A stretch of DNA of 64,000 bases from Leptodactylus fallax (GCA_947044405.1 CAMRHE010000197.1:2046001-2110000), one strand, 5' to 3'. Shown: positions 22,097 to 33,739, counted from the first letter of the stretch. The notes: generated from the sequence alone by a model not told the origin. Numbers and translations are program-made.

Positions 22097-22351
22097 TTAA
22101 ATAGGTTCTTCTTGATGGAACATTTTCTTGAATATAAGTTTTCTTGCAAACAAGTGAAGGTCCTTTATGACGGTAAATTGGTCAAATTTGGAAGATGGAG
22201 AGAAGCTCAGACCTAAACTTAATACCTCTAATTGTGGTTGTGTGAGACGTCTATCGGATAAATTGATCACCTGTAGTAAATCACTCACACGTGTATTATC
22301 GCCATCCAGAGTTGTGGTAGTCAGTTGTCTCCTCTTAGCTGTTGTATCCAT
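22097..22351 (-). pseudogene. Penelope-like retroelement ORF, N-terminal fragment
   Basis: The 84-residue minus-strand frame includes VINLSDRRLTQPQLEVLSLG, then LSFSPSSKFDQFTVIKDLHL and FARKLIFKK. This order (an N-L-S segment, a Leu-rich L-T-x-x-x-x-x-L-L-x-x-G-L motif, then F-x-x-F-x-x-x-x-D-x-x-x-F-x-R-K-L) matches the region just before the reverse transcriptase of Penelope-like elements in vertebrates. No RT or GIY-YIG endonuclease part was found; it is a truncated copy. Confidence 0.55.
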
Positions 22352-23801
22352 AGGATTCTGTTTTCATTTAAACTGACATGTTTGGTATCAGTCTTTGCTT
22401 CTTGAGGAAGCATTGGACTCTCCAAATGAATTGGTAGCAGTTGGATCACCGTTGTAAACCATCATAAACGTAGAGTCCATATTTTATGCTTTACAGGAAA
22501 CCCATTTTCTTGCCTCCCATATGCCGGTGATAAAAAAATCACTACTACCCAGTATGGCTCCATGTCAGTACCTCACAAGGCAAAACAAAAGGGGTACCCA
22601 TTTTCTTCCACAAAAGTCTCCTGCTTAGAGTCCTTGATTCTCCCTCTGACCCCCAATAGCTCTTCCTCGTGTGTGAAATTTACAGTATCATCTACACCAT
22701 TGCCAACATTTTGTTATGATTATACTGTAGATGCAAGGCCACAATAAAAGCAATATCAGGAGACTGTCTGATAGCTGTCTCTACTGCTCACAGTTATCTA
22801 AAACCAGCACATCTCTGCGAACCAAGAAAGACCCCCCCAGATGCCTTCACCAAAGCTCACTACAAGGATAGTTGGACTTGTGCTGAATCTGGGAGTCTGA
22901 ATTGTCACCAAACAGATAAATGTACTAATAATGCACCGTTGCAAAAACCAACACAAAGTTTACTAAAACTTTCAAAGTGGCGTGGAGACAAGAAAAGTCG
23001 TACCAACATGGTCAAAACCAGGAGAGGGCGTAATAAACAGAAACAGGTGACGAAAGCAATATCCAGAAAACAAGCCAAGGGTCACAAATCCAACCAAGAA
23101 TGTCAAAGCAGAATCAGGAGGCAAATAGGGAATCCAGGGAGCAAGCCAAAGGTCAGTAAGCAAGCAGGAATTCACAGACAAAATAGATAGCCAAAATAGG
23201 AATAGCAAACTAAATTAGTTGGTCCTTGTCTCAGGAGGGTGGCTACACAATGTGTTTCTATAAAACTCTTCTCTCTGAACTGACCCCAGTACCTGGTTGA
23301 TCCTGCCAGGACTTCTGGAAGTCAGGTCTCCTAGTGGGACATATAAAAAAAAAGAAAAAAAAAAATTTTTTAAAAAAGTGAAATGTATGAAAAAAATAAA
23401 TTAATGAATTAATAAAGCAAGGAAATAATGATTTTTCACCATCTCGCCTTAAAAAAAATGCAATAAAAAGTCATACAGTATGTACCCCAAAACAGTACCA
23501 ATAACAAGCACAGATCGTCCCGCAAAACATAAGCCCTCAAACAACTCTGTCAACCGAAAAAAAAAAATTGCTACACATCTCAGAAGATGGCGATGCAACA
23601 ATAATTGATTTCTTTATCCAAATGGGCTTTTGTTCTGCAAAACTAGTAACGCATAAAAAACAATATAAATGAGGTATCACCGTAATCGTACTGACCCACA
23701 GAATAAAGGTAACATGTTACTTCCACGCTGCGTGGAAAAAAAACTAAAAGGTAAAAAGCAATACCAGAATTGATGTTTTTTTTTAATCCACCAAGAAAGA
23801 G
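22352..23801. other. Unassigned repeats, with an 18S rRNA-like 20-mer
   Basis: No gene supported. At 23290-23309 the string TACCTGGTTGATCCTGCCAG equals the universal 5' end of eukaryotic 18S rRNA, but what follows does not. From about 23450 on, phrases such as CCGCAAAACATAAGCCCTCA belong to the abundant degenerate repeat that continues at 24297-27785. Confidence 0.45.
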
Positions 23802-24296
23802 TTAAAGGGAATCTGTCAGGGCAATTTGGGACACTAAACCACCCACATGTCCATATGGACCTGGGGTTTAGTGTCCCAAATCACCGTGTTATAACGCAAT
23901 CCATTGTCGCATTAAAAATAAAAAAGCTTTATACTCACCCTGCCGCTGCACTCCCCGCGCCTGCGCAGTTCTTCAATGAAGCCAGAGGAGTACACCTCGG
24001 CTTCAGTGCGCATGCCCCGCAATTACGCAGTAAAGCCGGGGTGTCCATCTTTGGCTTCACTGAAGAGCTGCGCAGGCACCGGGAGGCATGCCAATGAAGA
24101 CGCTGATGAATAAGCCAGACTGTTCTCGCCGAACAGCGTTGATCGGACCCTTCTCTAGGTAAGTATAAAGGTTTTTTATTTTTAATGAATTAATTGGATT
24201 GAATTAGAACAGAGCGAATTGGGACACTAAACCCCAGGTCTATAAGGATGTGTGGGTGGTTTAGTGTCCCAGATTGACCTGACAGATTCCCTTTAA
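23802..24296. repeat. TTAA-flanked fold-back MITE, 495 bp
   Basis: TTAAAGGGAATCTGTCAGGG at 23802 pairs with CCTGACAGATTCCCTTTAA ending 24296. The arms continue (GGGACACTAAACC with GGTTTAGTGTCCC) for about 80 bases. TTAA bounds both sides. It lies within the larger repeat block. Confidence 0.88.
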
Positions 24297-27200
24297 TAAA
24301 ATTTATTCTATAAGTTATAGGCACCCAAAAATAAGGTAATTCCAAAATGCATCTCATCCCGCAAACAACAAGCCCTCATATGGCTACATCACCAGAAAAA
24401 TAAAAAAAATATAGCTTGTACAATATGAAGACAAAAACCCCCAAAATTGCCAAATCGTTAGAACAAAACTGGCTGTGGTAGGAAGGGACTGTATAAGCTG
24501 TGTGAGCGTATATCAGGGAACACCCCAGATTTACAGCTTACAAGGGAAAATAAACCAGAAGTGACCCCCAGAGTGACCCCCCAATCATAGGAGCTACTGG
24601 GGATATAGTAGGGAATTTGGTGTTCCCAATGTACTCCGCACAGGTTATGTATTCACTCTTCACCATCCGCTCTGCAGTCACGTCTGGGATACTAAAGCTC
24701 AAAATGGTTTTAAGTTTTCAAAATGGGGTCACTCCTTTGGGGATTCCACTTTACTGGTACTTTAGAGGTGCTGCAAACATGATATAACGTCCTGGTACCA
24801 AACATCTAAATATACACTTCAAAAGCCACACAGAGAAACTTCCCTTTTGTGCTCTGTTGTGTGCCCAAACTGCAGTTTATGCCCACATGTATGACACTGG
24901 TGTACCCAGGATAACGTACTTAATGTCATATGTGGGTATAAACTACTGTTTGGGCACAGAAGGGGAGCACTATTTTGGTTTTTGGAGCACATATGCTTTG
25001 GTTTTTGGACGCCATGACACTTTTACAGAGCTGAAACACCAATAAAGTGGAATCCCCTGACATGTCACCCCATTTTGGAAACTACACCCCTTAAGGAATT
25101 TATCCAGGGTTACAGTGAGCATGTTTAACCCCCAAGTAGTGCATTAATTTATTTTCCAGAAATGAATACGCAGCTGATGATTAAAGGTGAAAATGACAAT
25201 TTTTCCAGGAATGCATTATTTCAGTGCGTAACATGTTGTGCCCGGCTTGTATCAGAGACAAATGCTCCAAAAGTTGTTGTGCCTGGGATACCCGCTTAAC
25301 AGTTTTTGGAGTGTGTGTCTCTGCTGACACAAGTTGGGAACAACATATCGGGCACTGAAATGGTGTATCTCTGGAAAAATTGCAATTTTCACTTTTCATT
25401 ATCAGCTACGCATTCATTTCTGGAAATTAAATTAATGGAACATTCAAGAGTTAAAAATGCTCGCTATACCACTTGATAAATCTCTTGAGGGGTGTAGCTT
25501 CCAAAGTGCGTTTATGTGTCTGCGGGTTCTACTTTACTGCCAATTCAGGGGCTCTACAAAAGTGGCATGACGTCCAAAAACCAAACTTTGCTCCAAAAAC
25601 CAAAATAGCGCTCCTTTCCTTCTGTGCCCAGCTGTTCCCAAACAGCAGTTTATACCCACATATGCCATTGCTAAGTACATTATCCTGGGTACAACAGTGT
25701 CATGCATGTGGTTATAAAATGCTATTTGGGCACACAGCAGGGCGCAGATGTCAAGGAGCGCTATGTGTTTTGGACCGCTGACTTAGATTGTTGGTTTTTG
25801 GACGCCGTGTCACATTTGTAGAGACTCTAAAAATACCCCTACAAAATGGGGTCACTTCTTGGGGAATTCCAATTTACTGGCACCTTCAGGGCTTTGCAAA
25901 TACAGCATGGTGTCCAGAAAATCCCACTAAATCTGTACTCCAAAAGCTAAAAAGCGCAGTGCTCCTTCCCTTCTGGGCCCTGCTGTGTGCCCAAGAGGCA
26001 GTTTAAACCCCATATACAACTTATTTCTACCTGGGATAGCCCACTTAATAGTTTTAGGAGTGTATGTCTCTGATGAGACAAACTGGGCGCAATGTATTGA
26101 GCACCGAAATGGCACATTTCTTTAAAAATTTCAATTTTCACTTTGTACATTAATTTTCGGTAAGAACTCTTGGGCTCAAAATGATAATAACCCTTGATAA
26201 ATTCCTTGAGTGGTGTAGTTTCTAAAATGGGGTCACTTTTTGGAGGTTTCCATTGTGCTGGTACTTTAGGGGCTCTGCAAATGTGACATGGCACCTGAAA
26301 ACTATTCCAGCAAAATCTGCCCTCCAAAAGCCAAATAACACTCTTTCCATTCTAAACCCCATCATGTACCCATACAGAAGATTACGGCCACATATGGGGT
26401 ATTGCCGTGTTCAGGAGAAATTGTGTAAAAGTTTGGGGAGCTTTTTCTCCTTTATCCTCTTGTGAAAATAAAAAATTTGGGGCAAAATTCACAGTTTATT
26501 AGAAAAAAAAAGTAATTTTTCATTTTCTCATCTCAATGTTAATAAAATCTGTGAAACAGCTGTAGGGTCAAACCGCTCACTATATCTCTTGTTATGTTCT
26601 GTGAGGGGTGTGGTTTCCAAAACGGGGTCACTTTTAGGGGATTTCCACTGCATTGGTACTTTGGAGGCTCTGCAAATGTGACATGGCACCTAAAATCTAA
26701 TGCAGCAAAATCTGCCCTCCAAAAGCCAAATAGCGCTCTTTCCATTCCGAGCCCCGCCATGTACCCATACAGCAGTTTACAACCACATATGGGGTATTGC
26801 CGTGTTCAGGAGCAATTGTTTAACAAACCGTACGTTGCTTTTTCTCTTTTAACCCCTTGTGAAAATGAAAATTTTGGGGATAAAGTTACATTTTATTAAT
26901 TTTCAATTTACACATCCCAATGTTAATAAAATCTGTGAAAAGGCTGTTGGGTCAAAATGGTCACTATACCCCTTTATAAATTCTGAGAGGGGTGTAGTTT
27001 CCAAAAGGGGGTCACTTTTTGGGGGTTTCCTTTGTATTGGTACTCTAGGGGCTCTGCAAATTAGACATGGCACCAAAAACTATTCCAGTAAAATTTGCTT
27101 TTCAAACATCCAGTGTCGCTCCTTCCCTTTTGTGCACTGCCGTGTGCTCAAATATCAGTTTACACTCACATGTGGGGTTTGGGAGAAATTGCATAACAAA

Positions 27201-27785
27201 CTGTGAGATCCATTTTCTCCTTTAACCTTTTGTGAGTGTGTTAATTTTAGGGCTAATTGAATGTATCATTGAAAAAAAAATTAAATGTATAAATTTCACC
27301 TCCATATTGTTTTAATCCCCGTGAAATGCTTAGAGGATTAACAAACTTCCCAAATGCTGTTTTGAATTATATGAGGGGTGCAGTTTTGAAAATGGGGTGA
27401 TTTATGGGGAATTCTAATATATAGGCCTTTATAATCCCCTTCAGAACTGAAGTGGTCCCTAAAAAATTAGTTTGGGAAATTTTCTTGTAAATCTGGAAAA
27501 TCGCAGTTACACTTGTAAGCCTTCTAACGTCCAAAATAAATTAAATGACAATTAAAAGATGATGCCAATATAAAAACAGACACATGGCAGATAATATTTA
27601 TTAATGTATTTAGGTTGTATAACTATCTGTTTGAAAAGCAGAGCATTTCACATTTTGAAAATTGCGATTTTTTTTCCAAATTTCCATCAAATTTCCTATT
27701 TTTTAATAAATAAATACAAAAATATTGATTAGTGTTTACCAATAACGTGAAGTATAATGTTTCACGAAAACACAATCTCAAAAAG
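24297..27785. repeat. Array of degenerate ~385-bp units
   Basis: A phrase of the form AAATGGGGTCACTTTTGGGG recurs near 24721, 25495 (degraded), 25846, 26226, 26618 and 27003, each followed by a GCTCTGCAAATGTGACATGG-like phrase, a CCAAAAGCCAAATAGCGCTC-like phrase and, in later units, CACATATGGGGTATTGCCGT. Spacing is about 350-390 bp (twice that for the first interval). This repeat is familiar from anuran genomes and its right end appears at 34096-34165. The frames within are not genes. Confidence 0.75.
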
Positions 27786-28526
27786 CTGGCACCATCTACT
27801 AGATCTGTTCCTGATATCTCCATTGCAGCCTTACCATAACTCCTAGGCAGTATGTCCGCTGCCTCGGGGTTATTTTTGACTCAGACCTTTCCTTCACCCC
27901 CCATATCCAATCACTCGCACGCTCATGTCATATCCACCTCAAAAACATCTCCAGAATCCGCCTTTTCCATACCACAATATACACTAAAGACACTTATTGT
28001 TGCCTTGATTCACCCTTGCCTTGACTACTGTAATTTCTTACTAATCGGTCTTCCCCTTACTAAACTCTCCCCTCTACAATCTATTCTGAATGCGGCGGCC
28101 AGGCTCATCTATCAGTCTAGACGCTACAGCGATGCCTCCAGTCTATGCTGATCACTACATTGGCTGCCTATTCAATACAGAATACAATATAAACTTATCA
28201 TCCTCATCCAAAAGGCTCTCCATAATGCTGCACCTTCCTACATTTCCTCCCTCATCTCTGTCTATCGCCCAACCCGTGCTCTCCGTTCACTCAATGACCT
28301 AAGACCAACATCCTGTATTATCAGAACCTCCCATACCCGTATACAAGACTTCTCCCAAGTTACACCACTTCTCTGGAATGCGCTATCCCGGACTATCAGA
28401 TTAACCCCCAATTTCCACAGCTTGAAAAAACATATCTTTTCAGACAGGCCTATCACAACTCCTAATGTAAACCCTTCCGTAGTTAGATTCCTTAAAACAT
28501 ACCTTCTGTTCACGCTCCTGCATTAC
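27786..28526 (+). pseudogene. L2-type LINE ORF2, C-terminal part
   Basis: The frame at 27852-28151 and its shifted continuations encode the region after the reverse transcriptase catalytic site of L2-clade LINEs: LDYCNFLLIGLPLTKLSPLQ and SILNAAARLIYQSRR, preceded by a GVIFDSDLSFTPHI-like stretch in another frame. Stops and frame changes are frequent. The LINE is split by the hAT-type insertion at 28535; its 3' tail resumes at 33740. EN and RT cores are absent, as expected for a 5'-truncated copy. Confidence 0.85.
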
Positions 28527-28635
28527 CTCACAGGCAGAGGCGTAGCTAGCGGGGGGGCAGAGGGGGCGGCTGTCCCAGGCCCACTGACATTTTGGGGCCC
28601 ACCCCGGGGCCGCCATTAATACATCCTTTATTTCT

Positions 28636-28669
28636 AACTAGATCGGTGTCTGCAGACACCGATCTAGTT
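28636..28669. repeat. Perfect palindrome, copy 1
   Basis: The 34 bases starting AACTAGATCGGTGTCTG read identically on the other strand with no spacer; one more base pair on each side (28635, 28670) also matches. The same palindrome is at 29144-29179 in the inner copy. Confidence 0.95.
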
Positions 28670-29143
28670 AAAACGCTTCCTGCAACTTAACAGTATTGTA
28701 AACTGCAAGCTAATGCAGGCCTGCGGTTTACAAGACACTGAGACCACAGACCGATGTTCTGCTTCTCAGCACGGCGATGACGTCACAACATCGCGCTGCC
28801 TGCCCTCAGACACAGACGTCCTGTGCGTGGACAGGGAGGAAGCGGCGGTTCCATTCATCAGGATCGAAGGTAGGTGAGTATGACTTTTTTTTTCTTTTTT
28901 TTTGTGGGTATATTAATAGCATAGCTCCCAGTGGGGGAGTCCCAATTTTACACAGCTGTCCCACGGTCCCGCATAGCTTACAGTTTGTCCCGCTATGCCC
29001 CTGAAGTGTTTTGCTATTAACAATCTTTATTAGGGTAGTGTCAGAGGCGTAGTTAGCGGGGGGGGGCAGAGAGGGCGGCTGCCCCGGGCCCACTGAATTT
29101 TTGGGGCCCACCCTGGGGCCGCCATTAATACATCCTTTATTTC

Positions 29144-29179
29144 TAACTAGATCGGTGTCTGCAGACACCGATCTAGTTA
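29144..29179. repeat. Perfect palindrome, copy 2
   Basis: Thirty-six bases, self-complementary with no spacer, identical to 28635-28670. Centre is CTG/CAG. Confidence 0.95.
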
Positions 29180-29699
29180 AAACGCTTCCTGCAACTTAAC
29201 AGTATTGTAAACCGCAAGCCAATACAGGCCTGCGGTTTACAAGATGCTGCGACCATATGATTCTCAGCACGGGCGGTGCAATGACGTCACAACATCGCGC
29301 CGCCTGCGCTCAGACACAGACGTCCTGTGCGTGGACCGGGAGGAGGCGGCGGATCCATTCATCAGCATCGCAGGTAGGCGAGTATGACTTTTTTTTTTTT
29401 CTGGGTATATTAACAGCATAGCTCCCAGTGGGGGAGTCACGATTTTACACAGCTGTCCCGCATAGCTTGCAGTTTGTCCCGCTATGTCCCTGAAGTGTTT
29501 TGCTGTTAAACTTTATTAGTGTAGTGTAAATGCTAAATCCTAGTAGGTAAAGGACCTTTGATGACGTCATGACCATGTGATCAGACTCTTGCGTGGGCGG
29601 AGCTATTCTGGAAACTGCGGGGCAGTGTGATGTTACATAGAAAGCTGCTGGGAACAGAGAGTGATGGAAGAGACAGAGACATAGCATGTGTGAGCAAGA

Positions 29700-30010
29700 G
29701 GGGCTAACTGGGGGCAGATGCAGTTAAACTGAAGCTAGATAAAGGGTGCAATTAAACTGGCAGATAAAGGGGGACATTAAGCTGGTGGTAGATGGAGGGG
29801 CAATTAAACTGGGGGCAGATGAAGGGGGGGCACTAAGCTGGGGGAGCAGATGGATGGTGACATTAAACTGAGGGCAACTGGAGGACATTAAACCGTGGGA
29901 GGTAGCTGGAGGGGGACATGTCTGCTTCTAGTTGCCCCCAGTTTAATGTCCCCCTCCAACTACCCCCACTGTTTAATGTCACCCTCCAACTGTCCCATAG
30001 TTTAATGTCA
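29700..30010. repeat. Variable repeat zone of inner hAT copy
   Basis: Irregular units with the core GGGGACATTAAACTGGGGGC and GGCAGATGAAGGGGG alternate, then turn into the inverse orientation after about 29925 (GCCCCCAGTTTAATGTCCCC), making a loose inverted repeat around 29920-29930. Confidence 0.8.
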
Positions 30011-31142
30011 CCTTACAGCTGCCCCAGTTTAAGGTCCCCCTATAGTTTGTGCCAGTTTAAACCGGGGCACGATTAGAGGGACTTAATAATATTCTCCTCC
30101 AATTGCCCCACAGTATTATGTGGGGGCATATAATGTTAGGGTTACTGTAGGAGCATTATACTGTGTGGGGGCGCATGGGAAAATAGATGAGAATGGGCGG
30201 AGTCAATGTAGAAGTGGGTGGAGCTAAATTTGCCGTGGCGCGCATAGCAAGCCATATATTTTGTCCCTCTTTTGTCCTTTGAAAGTTGGAAGGTATGTAA
30301 TAGTATAAGGGGTGGTTAGGAGGGGGAAATATAACTATAAGGGAGGATTCATTAGGGGGCATTATGACGATGGGGGGTCATTTATATAAGGGTTATTAGG
30401 AGGTATTATTAATACAAGGGGGAGGTTATTTATATAAGGGGCCATTAGGGGGTATCATTTATATTACGAGGCATTATGAACATAAGGGGGTGGTCATTGA
30501 TATAAGGGGTCATTAGAGATGTAGTATTTATGTCAGGGTGAATCAGGGGCATAATATGAGGGTCAATTAATTTAATTAAAGTAGCACTTGGGCTTTATTA
30601 AGACTAAGGCCCCACATAGCAGGCTCCAGCAAAAAAAAGCGCTGCAGGAAAAACCGCGGCAGTAACATTGTGGTTTTTCCCGCAGCGCTTTTCACAGAAG
30701 GTCCGCAGAGGATTCCCCTGTGGACTTTCTGTTTTTAATACACCTACATTATATGGAAACCGCCAGTGTTTCCATAGGTATAATTGACATGCTGCAATTT
30801 CCAAAACTGCAACGGTTTTGGAAATCGCAGTGCATCTGCTGAACATATTTTTCCGCAAAGTGTGGATGGGATTTGCTAAAATACCACGGATTTTTCTGTG
30901 GGTTTTCGCCACATGGAGCCTCCATCCCATCCCCACTTTGCAGTAAAATACACGCAGCAGATACGCTGCGATTTCCACAACAGTCGCAGTTTTGGAAATC
31001 ACAGCATGTCAGTTATACCTACGGAAATGTCAGCAGTTTCCCTATAGATATAATTGAAGCAGAAAGTCCACAGAGGAAACCTCTGCAAACATTCTGTGCA
31101 AAGCGCTGCGGGAAGAACCGCGATCAATAAGAGGAGCTAAAG

Positions 31143-31242
31143 ATGTCTGTGTTGCAAACTTTACAGAGACTGGAAGAAGTGGTCATGGCCGTCCAGATGA
31201 AAGAGATGGGGAATGTGAACGATTAGTCAGAGATGTGACCGG
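31143..31242 (+). other. Exon-like segment with splice-donor consensus, copy 1
   Basis: ATG at 31143 opens MSVLQTLQRLEEVVMAVQ. A change of two bases relative to the copy at 33455 shifts the frame to a stop. The segment ends at CCG/GTAAGTCAC, a strong 5' splice-site match. The same segment, with donor, is in the outer copy and, in reverse, in the unrelated-looking hAT at 55529-55637. Confidence 0.45.
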
Positions 31243-31619
31243 TAAGTCACTAAATGTTAATGCCCTGTATTCACCTAAATCGTCTGCAGAGCCTTGTGTA
31301 GAGCTGCTATATACCACTATACGCTCACCGTATACTGATCGTATTGGTATACGAACATGTCCAAGTAGGGGGCCCACTTGGACATGTTCGCCCCCCCCCT
31401 GTGCTGAACCCCTAGCTACGCCTCTGGGTAGTGTAAAGGGTAGATGCTAAATCCTAGTGGGTAAAGGACCTTTGATGACGTCATGACCATGTGATCAGAC
31501 TCTTGTGTGGGTGGAGCTTTTCTGTATACCGTGGGACAGACTGTGATGTTACACAGAAAGCTGCTGGGAACAGAGAGTAATCGAAGAGACAGAGACACAG
31601 CATGTGTGAGCAAGAGAGG

Positions 31620-31975
31620 GTAACTGGGGGCAGATATAGGGGCCAGTTAAACGGAAGGCAGATGAAGGGGGCAATTAAACTGCTGGCAGATAAAGGGGGA
31701 CATTAACCTGGTGGTAGATGGAGGGGGCAATTAAACTGGGGGCAGATGAAGGAGGGAAATTAAATTGGTGGCAGATAAAGGGGGACATTAAACTGGGGGC
31801 TGATGAAGGGGGCATTAAGCTGGTGACAGATGAAGGGGGACATTAAGATGGTGGCAGATAAAGGGGACATTAATCTGGGGGAGCAAAGGGAGGTGGACAT
31901 TAAACTGGGGGCAACTGGAGGGTGACATTAAACCGTGGGGAGGTAGCTGGAGGGGGACATGTCTGCCTCTAGTTG
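31620..31975. repeat. Variable repeat zone of outer hAT copy
   Basis: Same GGGGACATTAAACTGGGGGC-type units as 29700-30010 but with more copies and different order, showing copy-number change after the two elements diverged. Confidence 0.8.
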
Positions 31976-31984
31976 CCCCCAGTT

Positions 31985-32515
31985 TATTGTTCCCCTCCAA
32001 CTACCCCCACTGTTTAATGTCACCCTCCAACTGTCCCATAGTTTAATGTCACCCTACAGCTGCCCCAGTTTAATGTCCCCCTCTGGGGCACAATTAGAGG
32101 GACTTAATACTGTGGGGCAATTGGAGGAGAACATTATAATGTGGGGGCATATAATGTTAGGGTTACTGGAGAAGTATTATACTGTGTGGGGGCACATGGA
32201 AAAATAGATGAGAATGGGCGGATTCAACATAGAAGTGGGTGGAGCTAAATTTAATGTCCCCCTCCAACTACCCCCACTGTTTAATGTCACCCTCCAACTG
32301 TCCCATAGTTTAATGTCACCCTACAGCTGCCCCAGTTTAAGGTCCCCCTCTAGTTTGTGCCAGTTTAAACCGGGGCACGATTAGAGGGACTTAATAATAT
32401 TCTCCTCCAATTGCCCCACAGTATTATGTAGGGGCATATAATGTTAGGGTTACTGTAGGAGCATTATACTGTGTGGGGGCGCATGGGAAAATAGATGAGA
32501 ATGGGCGGAGTCAAT
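31985..32515. repeat. ~265-bp tandem duplication in outer hAT copy
   Basis: The stretch from CCCTCCAACTACCCCCACTG to GAAGTGGGTGGAGCTAAATT occurs at about 31993-32252 and again at 32263-32537 with small internal deletions, whereas the inner copy has it once (29950-30228). Confidence 0.8.
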
Positions 32516-33454
32516 GTAGAAGTGGGTGGAGCTAAATTTGCCGTGGCGCGCATAGCAAGCCGTATATTTTGTCCCTCTTTTGTCCTTTGAAAGTTGGAAG
32601 GTATGTAATAGTATAAGGGGTGGTTAGGAGGGGGAAATATAACTATAAGGGAGGATTCATTAGGGGGCATTATGACGATGGGGGGTCATTTATATAAGGG
32701 TTATTAGGAGGTATTATTAATACAAGGGGGAGGTTATTTATATAAGGGGCCATTAGGGGGTATCATTTATATTACGAGGCATTATGAACATAAGGGGTGA
32801 TAATTGATATAAGGGGTCATTAGAGGTGTAGTATTTATGTCAGGGGGAACCAGGGACATAATATGAGGGGGCAATTAATTTAATTAAAGTTGCACTTGGG
32901 CTTTATTAAGACTAAGGCCCCCACGTCGCGGGCTCCAGCAAAAAAAAAGCGCTGCAGGAAAAACCGTGGCGGCAACATTGTGGTTTTTCCCACAGCGCTT
33001 TTCACAGAAGGTCCGCAGAAGATTCCCCTGTGGACTTTCTGTTTTCAATACACCTATATGGAAACCGCCAGTGTTTCCATAGATATAATTGACATGCTGC
33101 AATTTCCAAAACTGTAACGGTTTTGGAAATTGCAGTGCGTCTGCCTCACATATTTTTCCGCAATGTGTGGATGGGATTTGCTAAAATGCCACGTTTTTTT
33201 CTTCTGTGGGTTTTCGCCACATGGGCCCTCCATCCATCCCATCCCCACTTTGCAGTAAAATATGCGCAGCGGATACGCTGCGATTTCCAAAACAGTCGCA
33301 GTTTTGGAAATCACAGCATGTCAGTTATACCTACGGAAATGACAGCGGTTTCCCTATAGATATAATTGAAGCAGAAATTCCGCAGAGGAAACCTCTGCGA
33401 ACTTTCTGTGCAAAGTGATGCAGGAAAAATCGCGATCAATAAGAGGAGCTAAAG

Positions 33455-33551
33455 ATGTCTGTGTTGCAAACTTTACAGAGACTGGAAGAAGTGGTCATGG
33501 CCGTCCAGATAAGAGACAGGGAATGTGAACGATTAGTCAGAGACGTCACCG
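33455..33551 (+). other. Exon-like segment with splice-donor consensus, copy 2
   Basis: ATG 33455 opens a frame that stays open (MSVLQTLQRLEEVVMAVQ, then IRDRECERLVRDV) through to the donor ACCG/GTAAGTCAC at 33552. Its Leu/Glu/Val heptad-like pattern suggests a short amphipathic helix. No protein family recognised. It could be a remnant of an exon of the lost autonomous element or of a host gene picked up by it. Confidence 0.5.
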
Positions 33552-33739
33552 GTAAGTCACTAAATGTTACTGCACTGTATTCACCTAAATCGTCTGCAGA
33601 GCCCTGTGTAGAGCCACTATAAACCACTATACGCTCACCGTATACTGATATCAGTATACAAACATGTCCAAGTTGGGGGCCCACTTGGACATGTTCGCCC
33701 CCCCTGTACTGAAACCCTAGCTACGCCTCTGCTCACAGG

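Larger units (their letters stand above)
29034..31434. mobile_element. hAT-type non-autonomous element, inner copy
   Basis: Element 29042-31426 (2,385 bp), starting CAGAGGCGTAGTTAGCGGGG and ending CCTAGCTACGCCTCTG, with exact 8-bp duplications GGTAGTGT at 29034-29041 and 31427-31434. It closely matches the outer copy (roughly 95% by eye) and is inserted within it, about 500 bp from the outer left end. Contents parallel the outer copy: palindrome, GC-rich block with splice-donor-like CAG/GTAGGCGAGT at 29373, repeat zone 29700-30010, fold-back MITE 30604-31127, exon-like segment 31143-31242. Confidence 0.92.
28527..33739. mobile_element. hAT-type non-autonomous element, outer copy, split by its own relative
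   Basis: The element is 28535-33731, beginning CAGAGGCGTAGCTAGCGGGG and ending with the inverse CTAGCTACGCCTCTG. An 8-bp duplication CTCACAGG lies on both sides (28527-28534, 33732-33739). It sits in an L2 LINE and is interrupted at 29033 by a second copy (29042-31426). Without that copy it is about 2.8 kb. No transposase is encoded. It holds a 36-bp palindrome, an unstable GGGGACATTAAACTGGGGGC-type repeat zone, a captured fold-back MITE (about 32916-33440) and a short exon-like segment. Confidence 0.9.

Noticed and set aside
22939..23208. 83-residue Lys/Gln-rich frame and its 78-residue antisense partner
   Set aside because: Composition reflects A-rich repeats; no recognisable domain and the frame is open on both strands.
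23290..23340. 18S rRNA gene
   Set aside because: Only the first 20 bases match; the conserved continuation of 18S rRNA is missing, so it is not an rRNA gene.
26253..27206. Chain of 70-126-residue frames on both strands in the 385-bp repeat array
   Set aside because: The same repeat unit opens similar frames repeatedly (for example CHVTFAEPPKY-type text); they follow the repeat, not a gene.
28806..29168. 120-residue minus-strand frame
   Set aside because: It spans the boundary of two hAT-type copies and non-coding element sequence; open by chance.
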